Positions 9,302 through 17,038 of a stretch of 64,000 bases of DNA are shown piece after piece. A model generated the notes under the pieces. That model was not told the origin of the DNA and made no database searches. It saw only the letters and a program-made list of their open reading frames with translations. A program made the translations under genes and the position numbers. Where the stretch lies: positions 124,001 to 188,000 of the forward strand of contig JAEKKV010000010.1 of the NCBI GenBank assembly GCA_019510185.1, written 5' to 3'. The DNA is from Verrucomicrobiota bacterium (GTDB lineage: Bacteria; Verrucomicrobiota; Verrucomicrobiia; Opitutales; Opitutaceae). Positions within the stretch are counted from its first letter, which is position 1, and the number at the start of each line of letters is the position of its first letter.

Positions 9302-9341
9302 CGGCTTGCAGCCCATCACGCCGGAGCGATGGGCGTAACGA

Positions 9342-10955
9342 TCAATGGCTCTTACTGGCCGACAGGCCGACGAGGCCGTCGGATTTGCTGAGCTTGGACC
9401 ACATGAGCGCGTACACGCCGATGAGGCAGAAGCAGATCAGCGGCACGATGAAGGCGCGAGACAGGCCGTGGGTATCGCCGATATGGCCCATGAATTTGGG
9501 GATGACTGCGCCACCCATGATAGCCATGACGATGAAGGACGATGCTTTCTTGGCGCGGGCGCCGAGGCCATGGATGCCGAGTGAGAAGATCGTGGGAAAC
9601 ATGATCGACATGAAGAAGTAGGCGAGGAAGAGGGCGGCGGCGGAGATCCAGCCGAGTTTCATCACCACGAGGAGGCTGCACAGGGCGGCGGCGCCGCAGA
9701 AGGTGCAGAGCACTTTATGGGCGGCGAATTTCTTGAGGAGGCCGGCGCCGATCACGCGGCCCGCGAGGAAACAGAAGAATCCGAACGAGGCGAGATTGGC
9801 CGCTCCGGCGTCGCTCAGGCCCATCTGGCCGTCGGTGTGGAGCTCAAACCATTTTTCGAAGAAGCCGCTTTTCCATGAGACGGGCACGGACGGGATCTGC
9901 GAGGTCATGTAGCTGATGAAGTAGGCAAAAATGCCACATTGGGCGGCCACGTAGAGGAACTGCGCGAGGGTGGCGCCGGAGAAGTGCGGGTGACTCCAGA
10001 TGCTGTGATTGGTGACCTTGCTTTTTTGGGTGAAGAAGATGGCGGAGCCGATGGCGGCAAGGATGCCGGCGGTGTAGAGCAGGGCTTGGTTGTCGGTCAT
10101 GCCGAGCTTGGCGCCGACGGCGGGGATGGCGACGACGGCGGAGACGATCATGCCGATCGCCGTGGCGAGGACGACGATGTTCAACCAGATCAGGCTGACG
10201 GCGAGACCGCCGTGGGCCACGGGGGCGTAGGCGACGTCCTTGTTTGTGTCGTCGATGTGGAATTCATCCTCGGACTTGACGTCGGGGAGCTTGGTGAAGG
10301 CGAAGATGATCGCGAGAACCAGCACGAAGACGCCGACGGCGGCATAGGGAATCCAGAGGGTTTCGGAGCCGGTGCTGTTACCGGCGGCGTCCTTGCCATA
10401 GAAAAACATGCTTCCGGCGATGGGGCCGAAGATCCAACCGATGCCGTTGCATGATTGAGAGAGGTTGATGCGAGTGGCGGCAAATTGCTTCGGGCCGAGG
10501 ACGGTCGAGTAAGGATTGGCGACCGTTTCGAGGAAGGTAAGGCCGGAGGCAATGAGGCAGACGCCGAGAAGGAAGGCGGGGAAGGTGGCGATGTGGGTGG
10601 CAGGGATGAACCAAAAGCCGCCGATCGAGACGAGGAGAAGACCGGCGATGATGCCGCCCTTGTAGCCGAATTTGCTGGCGAGCCAGCCGGCGGGCATGGC
10701 CATGAGGAAGTAGCCGAGGTAGTGGGCGAACTGGACCCAAGCGGACTGGGCGAGCGTGAGGTTGAGCGCTTTGCGGAAGTGCTGATCCATCACATCGATC
10801 ATTCCGTTGCAGAAGCCCCACAGGAGGAAGAGGGTGCTGACGAGGAGGAAGGGGACGAGGTAACTGCCGCCGCCGGGCATTTGGAAAAGGCGGGGCTGAG
10901 TGGGAGGTGAGGTGTTCGCAGACGTGCTGCTGGTAGGGAACGGTGTAGTGGGCAT
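9342..10955 (-). CDS. fucP: FucP-type L-sugar:proton symporter, 14-segment variant
   Basis: An inner-membrane major facilitator permease for L-fucose-type sugars. The E. coli FucP protein is known to accept L-fucose, L-galactose and D-arabinose. The 537-residue product has a Pro/Thr-rich N-tail (1-28) and then typical FucP segments such as LLWGFCNGMIDVM and FLETVANPYSTVLG. I count 14 hydrophobic segments rather than 12: two extra ones (around LIWLNIVVLATAIG and LLYTAGILAAIGSAIF) lie in the central loop, which makes it about 100 residues longer than E. coli FucP. It is the last gene of the minus-strand L-sugar operon, 84 bases after the zinc dehydrogenase. A distinct substrate range is possible. 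Confidence 0.88.
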   Translation of the reverse strand: MPTTPFPTSSTSANTSPPTQPRLFQMPGGGSYLVPFLLVSTLFLLWGFCNGMIDVMDQHFRKALNLTLAQSAWVQFAHYLGYFLMAMPAGWLASKFGYKGGIIAGLLLVSIGGFWFIPATHIATFPAFLLGVCLIASGLTFLETVANPYSTVLGPKQFAATRINLSQSCNGIGWIFGPIAGSMFFYGKDAAGNSTGSETLWIPYAAVGVFVLVLAIIFAFTKLPDVKSEDEFHIDDTNKDVAYAPVAHGGLAVSLIWLNIVVLATAIGMIVSAVVAIPAVGAKLGMTDNQALLYTAGILAAIGSAIFFTQKSKVTNHSIWSHPHFSGATLAQFLYVAAQCGIFAYFISYMTSQIPSVPVSWKSGFFEKWFELHTDGQMGLSDAGAANLASFGFFCFLAGRVIGAGLLKKFAAHKVLCTFCGAAALCSLLVVMKLGWISAAALFLAYFFMSIMFPTIFSLGIHGLGARAKKASSFIVMAIMGGAVIPKFMGHIGDTHGLSRAFIVPLICFCLIGVYALMWSKLSKSDGLVGLSASKSH

Positions 10956-11039
10956 GAGGGATATAGGCTAAGGGTGGAAGACGGAGTGGTGGCCAGTTGA
11001 GCGGCCGGTTAAGTGGGGAATGGCGCTGCGCGCTCGCGT

Positions 11040-12071
11040 TTAGTCTGTGAGTTCGATCATGGCCTTGAGCACGCCGGCCTCGGGCTTGGTCCAAGATTCG
11101 AAAAGCGCGGGGACGTTGGCAAGCGGGGCGCGGTGGGTGATCCAAGGCGTCGTGTCCACCTTGCCCTCCTCGATGAGTTGCAGGATGCGGGGGAAATCGG
11201 CGGAGCGGGCGTTACGGCTGGCGAAGAGGGTGAGCTCGCGGCGATGGAAATTGGGGTCGTTGAAGGTGACGTCGCCGGGGAAGAGGCCGACGAAGATCAA
11301 CTTGCCGCCATGCGCGGGATACTCGAAGGCGGCGGCCATGGACTTGGGGTTTCCGGTGGCGTCGAAGACCGCCGTGGGCAGGTCGCCGTTGGTCAGTTCC
11401 TTCAGCTTGGCAACGACGTCGGCCGACCGGGCGTCGATGAGATCGGCGGTGGCGATGCCAAGGCGGTCGCGGCAGAAGGCGAGGCGGCCTTCGTTGACGT
11501 CGATCACGATGACCCGCGTGCCGGCGGCGAGGGCGAACTGGATAACGGCGAGCCCGATGGGGCCGACGCCGATGACGGCGACGGTTTCGCCGGCGTCGAG
11601 GGTGGCGCGTTCGACGGCGTGCGCGCCGATGCCGAGGGTTTCGACGAGGGCGAGCTGGTCGAGCGTGAGTTTGGCGGAGGGATGAAGCTTCGCGGCCGGC
11701 AGGAGGATGCGCTCACGGTGGCCGCCGTCGGTGTGGACGCCGAGGACTTTGAGATCCGTGCAGCAGTTGGGTTTGCCGCGGCGGCAGGCGATGCACTTGC
11801 CGCAGTTCAGGTAGGGCTCGACGGCGCAGCGGTCGCCGACTTTGACGTTGGCGACTCCGGATCCGACGGCGACGACTTCGACACCAAGCTCATGGCCAAG
11901 AATGCGCGGGTAGTTGAAAAACGGCTGCTTGCCATTGAAGGCGTGGATGTCGGTCCCGCAGACGCCGACGCGATGCACGCGCACGAGAGCCTCACCGGCG
12001 CCGGGGCGGCCTGGTTCGGGAGTGTCGGCAGCCGCGATTCGGCCGGGGGTTTCGAGAATGAGGGTCTTCAT
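11040..12071 (-). CDS. Zinc alcohol dehydrogenase, L-galactonate 5-dehydrogenase-like
   Basis: A 343-residue medium-chain dehydrogenase. The zinc-site motifs are CGTDIHAF and GHE, the structural zinc cysteines lie in NCGKCIACRRGKPNCC, and the nucleotide motif is GVGPIGL. Features such as CGTDIHA.NGKQPFFNYPR and VGLFPGDVTFNDPNFHRRE match, from memory, E. coli YjjN/LgoD, which oxidises L-galactonate to D-tagaturonate. Its place next to UxaB-like and UxaA-like genes supports that role: the three would convert L-galactonate to 2-keto-3-deoxygluconate. The alternative is an oxidation step in a fuconate pathway. It starts 19 bases after the UxaB-like gene stops. Confidence 0.8.
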   Translation of the reverse strand: MKTLILETPGRIAAADTPEPGRPGAGEALVRVHRVGVCGTDIHAFNGKQPFFNYPRILGHELGVEVVAVGSGVANVKVGDRCAVEPYLNCGKCIACRRGKPNCCTDLKVLGVHTDGGHRERILLPAAKLHPSAKLTLDQLALVETLGIGAHAVERATLDAGETVAVIGVGPIGLAVIQFALAAGTRVIVIDVNEGRLAFCRDRLGIATADLIDARSADVVAKLKELTNGDLPTAVFDATGNPKSMAAAFEYPAHGGKLIFVGLFPGDVTFNDPNFHRRELTLFASRNARSADFPRILQLIEEGKVDTTPWITHRAPLANVPALFESWTKPEAGVLKAMIELTD

Positions 12072-12090
12072 GAAAAGCAGACGATGGGAA

Positions 12091-13197
12091 TCAGAGGCCG
12101 AGGGCGGCGGAGAGCAGGGGCGGGGCCTTGCCGAATTTAAGGCGATAATCTTCGACCGTGGGCAAGAGCCGGACTTTGACCTTGGCTTCGTGGTTCAGCG
12201 CGATGGAGGAAAGCTGGTGGCGCAGGAAGGGATTGCGGAAGCGGTCGAGCGTGGTGCGGGCGAAGCCGGCGGGGTCGGCCACGCGGCCTTCGAGCACGGG
12301 GACAATTTCCTCGAAAAGCACACGTTCCAGCCAGGGGCCGATCTCCGGATGAGCGACGCACTCGCCCACGGTCTTGACGCCGAGCGGAAGAGCATGGGCG
12401 ACGAGGGCGGTGTGCGCTCCGTTGAGGATGCGGACTTTTCGTAGATAGTAGGGCTGGAGATTATCGGTCAGGACAATCGCCGGGTGCCGGATGAAGGCGT
12501 GCTTGCTCTCGATCGCCCAGAGCGCGAAAGGTTCGGCGCTCAAGAGGAGCGGGTCCTGAGCCTTGAGCGGATGGGCGTCGGGCGCGCCGGGGACGATGCG
12601 ATCGACGAGATTGTCGACCCACTGGCAGTCACGGACAATCCATTCGCGAACTGCGGGGGCGATCTGCCAGCGGTCGGCTTGCTGGAGCACGAGGTCGCGC
12701 AATTTCTGCCCGTTCGACTCGATCAATTCGCAGGGAACGATGGCGAGACTGTTGCCGCCGGCTTCGTGGCGGGCGAGAAGAACGTCGAGGAGCTTGGCGG
12801 GAAAGGAATGGGGCGCGGTGGCGTTCGCCGGACGTTCGGCATCGCGGGCGTCGAGGGCGAAGCCGGCCTCGGTGGTGTTGGAGAAAATCCAGCGCAGGCG
12901 CGGACTCCGGGCGACGGCGCGGACTTCTTCCCATTGGGTGCCGGCGTATAGAGCGCGGCTGATGGAATCCGCGGTCTCGATCTGGTCAATCACGCGGCCG
13001 TCGGCGAAACCTTGAAGGGCCACATGATAGCGACCGCCAACCCGGTTGAGGGCGTCGGCGCGCTCGGCTCCGGTGGACTGCACCACGACGATGCGGCCGA
13101 CGGCGGTGGCGGGGTCGCGATTGGCCTGAGCGACAATGAGGTCGGCAAAGGCGCGGAGGAAGTTACCGGCGCCGAACTGGAGGATGGTTTCTGACAT
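12091..13197 (-). CDS. UxaB-like tagaturonate reductase, short form
   Basis: A member of the mannitol dehydrogenase/altronate oxidoreductase family, expected to reduce D-tagaturonate to D-altronate with NADH. The N-terminal nucleotide motif is FGAGNFLRAF, followed by FSNTTEAGFALD and IVPCELIESNG. The catalytic set Lys-Asn-His is present in RKVRILNGAHTAL. The product is 368 residues, whereas UxaB proteins are near 480: similarity runs through RFRNPFLRHQLSSIALN and then stops at LLSAALGL, leaving off the C-terminal helical part. The ATG at 13197 is preferred; a TTG at 13218 would give an ATGA-like junction with the UxaA gene. Function in L-galactose breakdown is inferred from neighbours. Confidence 0.82.
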   Translation of the reverse strand: MSETILQFGAGNFLRAFADLIVAQANRDPATAVGRIVVVQSTGAERADALNRVGGRYHVALQGFADGRVIDQIETADSISRALYAGTQWEEVRAVARSPRLRWIFSNTTEAGFALDARDAERPANATAPHSFPAKLLDVLLARHEAGGNSLAIVPCELIESNGQKLRDLVLQQADRWQIAPAVREWIVRDCQWVDNLVDRIVPGAPDAHPLKAQDPLLLSAEPFALWAIESKHAFIRHPAIVLTDNLQPYYLRKVRILNGAHTALVAHALPLGVKTVGECVAHPEIGPWLERVLFEEIVPVLEGRVADPAGFARTTLDRFRNPFLRHQLSSIALNHEAKVKVRLLPTVEDYRLKFGKAPPLLSAALGL

Positions 13198-13214
13198 GGG
13201 CGGACAAAGGGGGG

Positions 13215-14720
13215 TCAAAGCGTGACGCCATCTTTCCAGAGGGTGATTTCGCGGAAGCCGTTGATTTCATTGCGGGCCTGGCGCTGGCCGGAGGCGATGG
13301 CAATGACGGTGGCGATGAGCTCGCGGGCGACTTCGTCGATGGAGACGCCGGGGGTGAGGACGGGACTGGCGTCGAAATCGATCCACGTTTTTTTGCGTTC
13401 GGCGAGATCGTGGTTGGAGGCGATCTTGATCGTGGGGACGGGAACGCCGAGGGGGGTGCCGCGTCCGGTGGTGAAGAGAATGGCGTGCGCGCCGGCGGCG
13501 GTCATGGCGGTGCAGGAAACGCCGTCGTTGCCGGGGGCGTTGACCAGGCAGAGTCCGCCAAGACCGGGCTTGGCCGGATCGCCGTAGCCGGCGATCTGCG
13601 CAATGGAGGCGCGTCCGCCTTTTTGCACGCAGCCGAGGGATTTGTCCTCGAGCGTGGTGATGCCGCCAGCCCGGTTGCCGGGGGAGGGGTTTTCGCCGAT
13701 GGGCTCGTTGTGCGAGCGGAAGTAATCCTTGAAGCCGTTGATCATGGCGAGGCCTTGGTCGAAGACCTCCCGCGAGGCGGCGCGGGAAAGCAGCGGCTCC
13801 TCGGCACCGAACATCTCGGGCACCTCGGTGAGGATGGCGGTGCCGCCCGCGGCGGTGAGCCAGTCGGAGACGCGGCCGACGAGGGGGTTGGCGGTGATGC
13901 CGGAGAAGCCGTCGCTGCCGCCGCACTTCATGCCGAGGACGAGCGAGGAGACGGGAACGGGCTCTCGTTTGAAACGGCCGGCGTAGGCGGCGAGTTTTTC
14001 CATGCGCACAAGGCCTTCCTCGATCTCGTCACCGACCTCTTGGGCATTAAAAAACTGAATACGACCCGGGGTGGTCGCGCCGATGGCCTCGAGCTGGGCG
14101 CGCATCTGGTTGTTTTCACAGCCGAGGCCGAGGACGAGAACGGCGCCGGCGTTGGGATGGCGGGCGAGGCCGGCGAGGATCTTTTGGGTGTGGACGAGGT
14201 CATCGCCGAGCTGGGAGCAGCCGTAGGGGTGGCTGAAGGACTGGACGCCATCGATGTTGGAGCCGGGGCGGACGAACTTCTCGGCGGCGAGGCGGGCGAT
14301 GCGCTCGGCGGGGACGTTGACGCAGGCGACGGTGTTGATGATCCAGAGTTCGTTGCGCGTGCCGACGGAGCCGTCGGGACGGCGATAGCCGAGGAAGGTC
14401 GCCGGGCCGAGGGAGGCGGCCGCACGGTCGGCCGGAATGGAGGGCGATCCCGTGTAGGCGAGCACGGTGTCGGCGCCGAGACCGGAGCGGACGTTGTGCT
14501 CGTGGACGTGTTCGCCGGCGGCGATGTCGCGGGTGGCGAGGCCGATGGCGAAGCCGTATTTGCGAATGACGCCGCCGGCAGGAATGGGGCGGAGAGCGAT
14601 CTTGTGGCCGGCGGGCACGTCGGTCGCGAGCGGTCCGGTCTCCAACACGGTGCCGGCGGCGATCGGCTGGCGGGCGACGGCGACGTTATCGGAGGGATTG
14701 ATTTGGAGGAGGAGCGACAT
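13215..14720 (-). CDS. UxaA-family altronate dehydratase
   Basis: A 501-residue hydro-lyase, full length for altronate dehydratase (about 495 in E. coli), that would convert D-altronate to 2-keto-3-deoxy-D-gluconate. Residues 1-85 form the SAF domain (IAAGTVLETGPLATDVPAGH, RDIAAGEHVHEHNV). The catalytic part begins FLGYRRPDGSVGTRNELWI and includes SHPYGCSQLGDD, LGLGCENNQM and MKCGGSDGFSGITANP, with iron-binding cysteines. It lies between the aldo/keto reductase and the UxaB-like gene in one operon. If the operon worked on L-fucose instead, this protein could act as an L-fuconate dehydratase, but the neighbours fit altronate better. Confidence 0.86.
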   Translation of the reverse strand: MSLLLQINPSDNVAVARQPIAAGTVLETGPLATDVPAGHKIALRPIPAGGVIRKYGFAIGLATRDIAAGEHVHEHNVRSGLGADTVLAYTGSPSIPADRAAASLGPATFLGYRRPDGSVGTRNELWIINTVACVNVPAERIARLAAEKFVRPGSNIDGVQSFSHPYGCSQLGDDLVHTQKILAGLARHPNAGAVLVLGLGCENNQMRAQLEAIGATTPGRIQFFNAQEVGDEIEEGLVRMEKLAAYAGRFKREPVPVSSLVLGMKCGGSDGFSGITANPLVGRVSDWLTAAGGTAILTEVPEMFGAEEPLLSRAASREVFDQGLAMINGFKDYFRSHNEPIGENPSPGNRAGGITTLEDKSLGCVQKGGRASIAQIAGYGDPAKPGLGGLCLVNAPGNDGVSCTAMTAAGAHAILFTTGRGTPLGVPVPTIKIASNHDLAERKKTWIDFDASPVLTPGVSIDEVARELIATVIAIASGQRQARNEINGFREITLWKDGVTL

Positions 14721-14745
14721 GGGGCTTGGGGCGGGCCGCGGCTGA

Positions 14746-15699
14746 TCAGGCGATGATGGGGTCTACGTTGGCGGGCAGACCGCGGGTGAAGTTGTGATTG
14801 TGGATCGGTTTAAGGATTTCAAGGACACGGGCCATGAGCTCGTAGTCAATAGGCGCCTCGGCGTGGGCGATATTTTGGCGGATATTGTCCGGATTGGCGC
14901 TGCCGACAAGCGTGGTGGCAATGTCCGGATGGGTGACGGCGAACTGGATGGAGAGCTTCACGATATCGGCGCCGATCGCTTTGCAGTACTCCACGGCTCG
15001 GCGGCTGCCGGCGACGAGCGCGGGAGGGGCCGGATGCCAGGACGGGACGCCGCGTTCGGTGAGCAACCCCATGCCGGTCGGCGAGGCGTTGATGACGCCG
15101 ACGCCCTTTTGCTTGAAATAGGGCAAAAGGGTTTCGAGGGCGGTGTCGTTGAGCTCGTAGCGGCAGAAGGAGAGAACCGTTTCGACGACTCCGCGGGGGA
15201 CGCGGTCGATGATCGCGGGAAACACCTTCAGCGGGAGCCCGGTGATGCCGATGTGACCGATGCGGCCGGCCTGCTTTAGCTTGAGGAGAGCGGGCAGGGT
15301 TTCGTTGACGATCTGGTCGGCCTCGGCGAACTCGATGTCGTGGCACTGGAGGAGGTCGATGTAATCGACGCCGAGACGTGCGCAGCTTTCGTCGAGACTC
15401 CGCGTGACGCGCGCGGCGGAGAAATCGAACGTGCCCTCGCCGTACTGGCCGACCTTGGTGGCGAGATAGTAGCGGTCGCGCTTGATCTCACGAAGGGCCT
15501 TGCCGAGGACGGTCTCAGCCTTGGTCGCGCCGTAATAGGGCGAGACGTCGATGAAATTGATGCCAAGGTCGAGCGCGGTGTGAACCGTGCGAATGCCTTC
15601 GTTGTCATCGGTCTGACGAAATACGCTGCCGAGCGGCGAGGCGCCGTAACTGAGAATCGAGACATTGAGGCCGGTCTGGCCGAGCTGACGATAATGCAT
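14746..15699 (-). CDS. Aldo/keto reductase, L-galactose/L-fucose 1-dehydrogenase-like
   Basis: A 317-residue NAD(P)-dependent aldose dehydrogenase of the aldo/keto reductase superfamily, expected to oxidise the sugar at C1 to a 1,5-lactone. The N-terminus MHYRQLGQTGLNVSILSYGA is typical of plant and bacterial L-galactose dehydrogenases. The catalytic tetrad is visible: Asp in LGINFIDVSPYYG, the following Tyr, Lys in YLATKVG and His in DLLQCHDIEFA. It sits between the lactonase (21 bases) and the UxaA-like gene (25 bases) in the operon. L-galactose and L-fucose differ only at C6, so activity on both is likely; the downstream enzymes favour L-galactose as the main substrate. Confidence 0.85.
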   Translation of the reverse strand: MHYRQLGQTGLNVSILSYGASPLGSVFRQTDDNEGIRTVHTALDLGINFIDVSPYYGATKAETVLGKALREIKRDRYYLATKVGQYGEGTFDFSAARVTRSLDESCARLGVDYIDLLQCHDIEFAEADQIVNETLPALLKLKQAGRIGHIGITGLPLKVFPAIIDRVPRGVVETVLSFCRYELNDTALETLLPYFKQKGVGVINASPTGMGLLTERGVPSWHPAPPALVAGSRRAVEYCKAIGADIVKLSIQFAVTHPDIATTLVGSANPDNIRQNIAHAEAPIDYELMARVLEILKPIHNHNFTRGLPANVDPIIA

Positions 15700-15720
15700 G
15701 GGGAACGGGGATGGGAAAAG

Positions 15721-16557
15721 TTAGGCGGCGAGTTTGTAGAAAGCCGTGGCGTTGCCCCCGAGGATGGCGGCGCGCTCGGCGGGCGTGAGATTGGCGGTGC
15801 ATGCCTCGACAAAGCGATGCCAGCGGAGGTAGTCGGAGGCGACCAGGCAGACGGGCCAGTCGGAACCGAACATCAGCCGGTGCGGACCGAAGGCCTCGAG
15901 CACGACCTCGAAATACGGGCGGAGCAACTCGGACGTCCATTCCCGACCGGGAACCTCGGTCACGACGCCGGAAAATTTACAGAAAACCCGGGGATGCCGG
16001 GCGAGTGCGCGGATGTGTTTGCACCACTCGGCCGGCGGCGGGCCTTGGACCACGGGTTTGGCGATATGATCGAGCACGAACGACTGTTCGGGATGGCGGG
16101 CGACTAATTCCTCGGTGGCGGGCAACTGGCGGGCCAACACGAGCAAGTCGTAGGTCAGGCCGCGGGCGGTGACCTCGCGCAGGCCGGCATTGAAGGCGTC
16201 GTCGGCCATGTAGGTGTCGGCCTCGCCTTGGAGGACATGACGCACGCCCTTGAACGCGGGATGACGCGTGTAGCGGTCGAGCGTGGCGCCGACGGAGGAG
16301 CCCTGTTCACGCAAGGGGACCCAGCCGACCACGCCTTTGATGAGCGGGTGGGCGGAGGCGAGGCTGAGCAGCCAATCGGTTTCGATCAGGGATTGGCGGG
16401 CCTGGACCGCGACGGTGCCCTCAATGCCGGCGCTGGCGAGCGATGGAGCGAGATCCGCCACCTGAAAATCGCGGCGGAGGGCCTGCATCGTGTCGTCGAT
16501 CCAGCCGTAGTCGCTGGCTGAATAACGCCAGAAGTGCTGGTGGGCGTCGATTTTCAC
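15721..16557 (-). CDS. Amidohydrolase-family sugar lactonase
   Basis: A 278-residue TIM-barrel hydrolase of the COG3618 group, known to contain L-fucono- and L-galactono-1,5-lactonases and L-rhamnono-lactonase. The start MKIDAHQHFWRYSASDYGWI carries the HxH metal pair in the form HQH. VLDHIAKP and MFGSDWPV supply the later histidine and aspartate of the active site. It would hydrolyse the 1,5-lactone made by the adjacent aldo/keto reductase to the open aldonate. It is the second gene of the operon, seven bases after the mutarotase gene. Specificity for L-galactonolactone is inferred from the operon. Confidence 0.87.
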   Translation of the reverse strand: MKIDAHQHFWRYSASDYGWIDDTMQALRRDFQVADLAPSLASAGIEGTVAVQARQSLIETDWLLSLASAHPLIKGVVGWVPLREQGSSVGATLDRYTRHPAFKGVRHVLQGEADTYMADDAFNAGLREVTARGLTYDLLVLARQLPATEELVARHPEQSFVLDHIAKPVVQGPPPAEWCKHIRALARHPRVFCKFSGVVTEVPGREWTSELLRPYFEVVLEAFGPHRLMFGSDWPVCLVASDYLRWHRFVEACTANLTPAERAAILGGNATAFYKLAA

Positions 16558-16564
16558 GCGGAGC

Positions 16565-16954
16565 TCAGGCGGACTCCAGAATGAGGTTGCCGTATTGCGT
16601 GGTGTCGCCGGTGCGGATGAGGCCGATGGCGTGGGGGACCCGTTTCTTAAATTCGACGTGCGACTCGAAGGTCGGCTTCACGGAGCCCAGGCGCGCGGTC
16701 AGCGCCTGGAGTTTTTCCGGGGAATTGTGCGCGAGGAATTCCTCGGCGGCGAAGACCTTGCCGAAAACGAAATTGCCGCGCAGGGCGTCGAGAACCTGGA
16801 GCACGGTGGGGACGTCATCGACCAAGGACAGGTCGACCGTTTCGATCTGTGGCCAGAAGGGAAAGCCGCGGTCGGAAATGACCAGCGTGTTGGTGTGGCG
16901 GACGCGGGCGAGCAGGTTGAGGACCGCGGGGTTGAGAATGCCGGTGCGAAGCAT
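16565..16954 (-). CDS. RbsD/FucU-family sugar mutarotase
   Basis: A 129-residue cytosolic protein of the ribose pyranase/L-fucose mutarotase family, which interconverts sugar anomers and ring forms so that the dehydrogenase is supplied with its preferred form. The family pattern appears as RHTNTLVISDRGFPFWP near the N-terminus, containing the catalytic His, and the C-terminus has IGLIRTGDTTQYGNLIL, the conserved Arg-Thr-Gly/Tyr-Asn end. It is the first gene of the seven-gene L-sugar operon and is divergent from an AraC regulator. An L-galactose role follows from context; an L-fucose role is possible. Confidence 0.88.
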   Translation of the reverse strand: MLRTGILNPAVLNLLARVRHTNTLVISDRGFPFWPQIETVDLSLVDDVPTVLQVLDALRGNFVFGKVFAAEEFLAHNSPEKLQALTARLGSVKPTFESHVEFKKRVPHAIGLIRTGDTTQYGNLILESA

Positions 16955-17004
16955 GCGATAAACGGGGAAAGCGACCAGTTTAGCTCATGTCGCCAACCGA
17001 ATGA

Positions 17005-17038
17005 ATGGCGGTTCTTGCCCAACGCATGTCGATTCTTG
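17005..17038. promoter_or_regulatory. Tandem half-sites, putative AraC-type operator
   Basis: ATGGCGGTTCTTG (17005-17017) is repeated as ATGTCGATTCTTG (17026-17038). The spacing is 21 bases, or two helical turns, which is the arrangement used by AraC-type activators. On the minus strand it lies immediately upstream of a weak TTCATT/TAAACT promoter-like pair for the L-sugar operon. The repeat is seen directly; binding by the adjacent regulator is inferred. Confidence 0.45.

Noticed and set aside
9342..16954. Galacturonate catabolic operon
   Set aside because: UxaA and UxaB are shared with galacturonate use, but a uronate isomerase (UxaC) is absent and the aldose dehydrogenase, lactonase, mutarotase and FucP-type transporter point to an aldose substrate.
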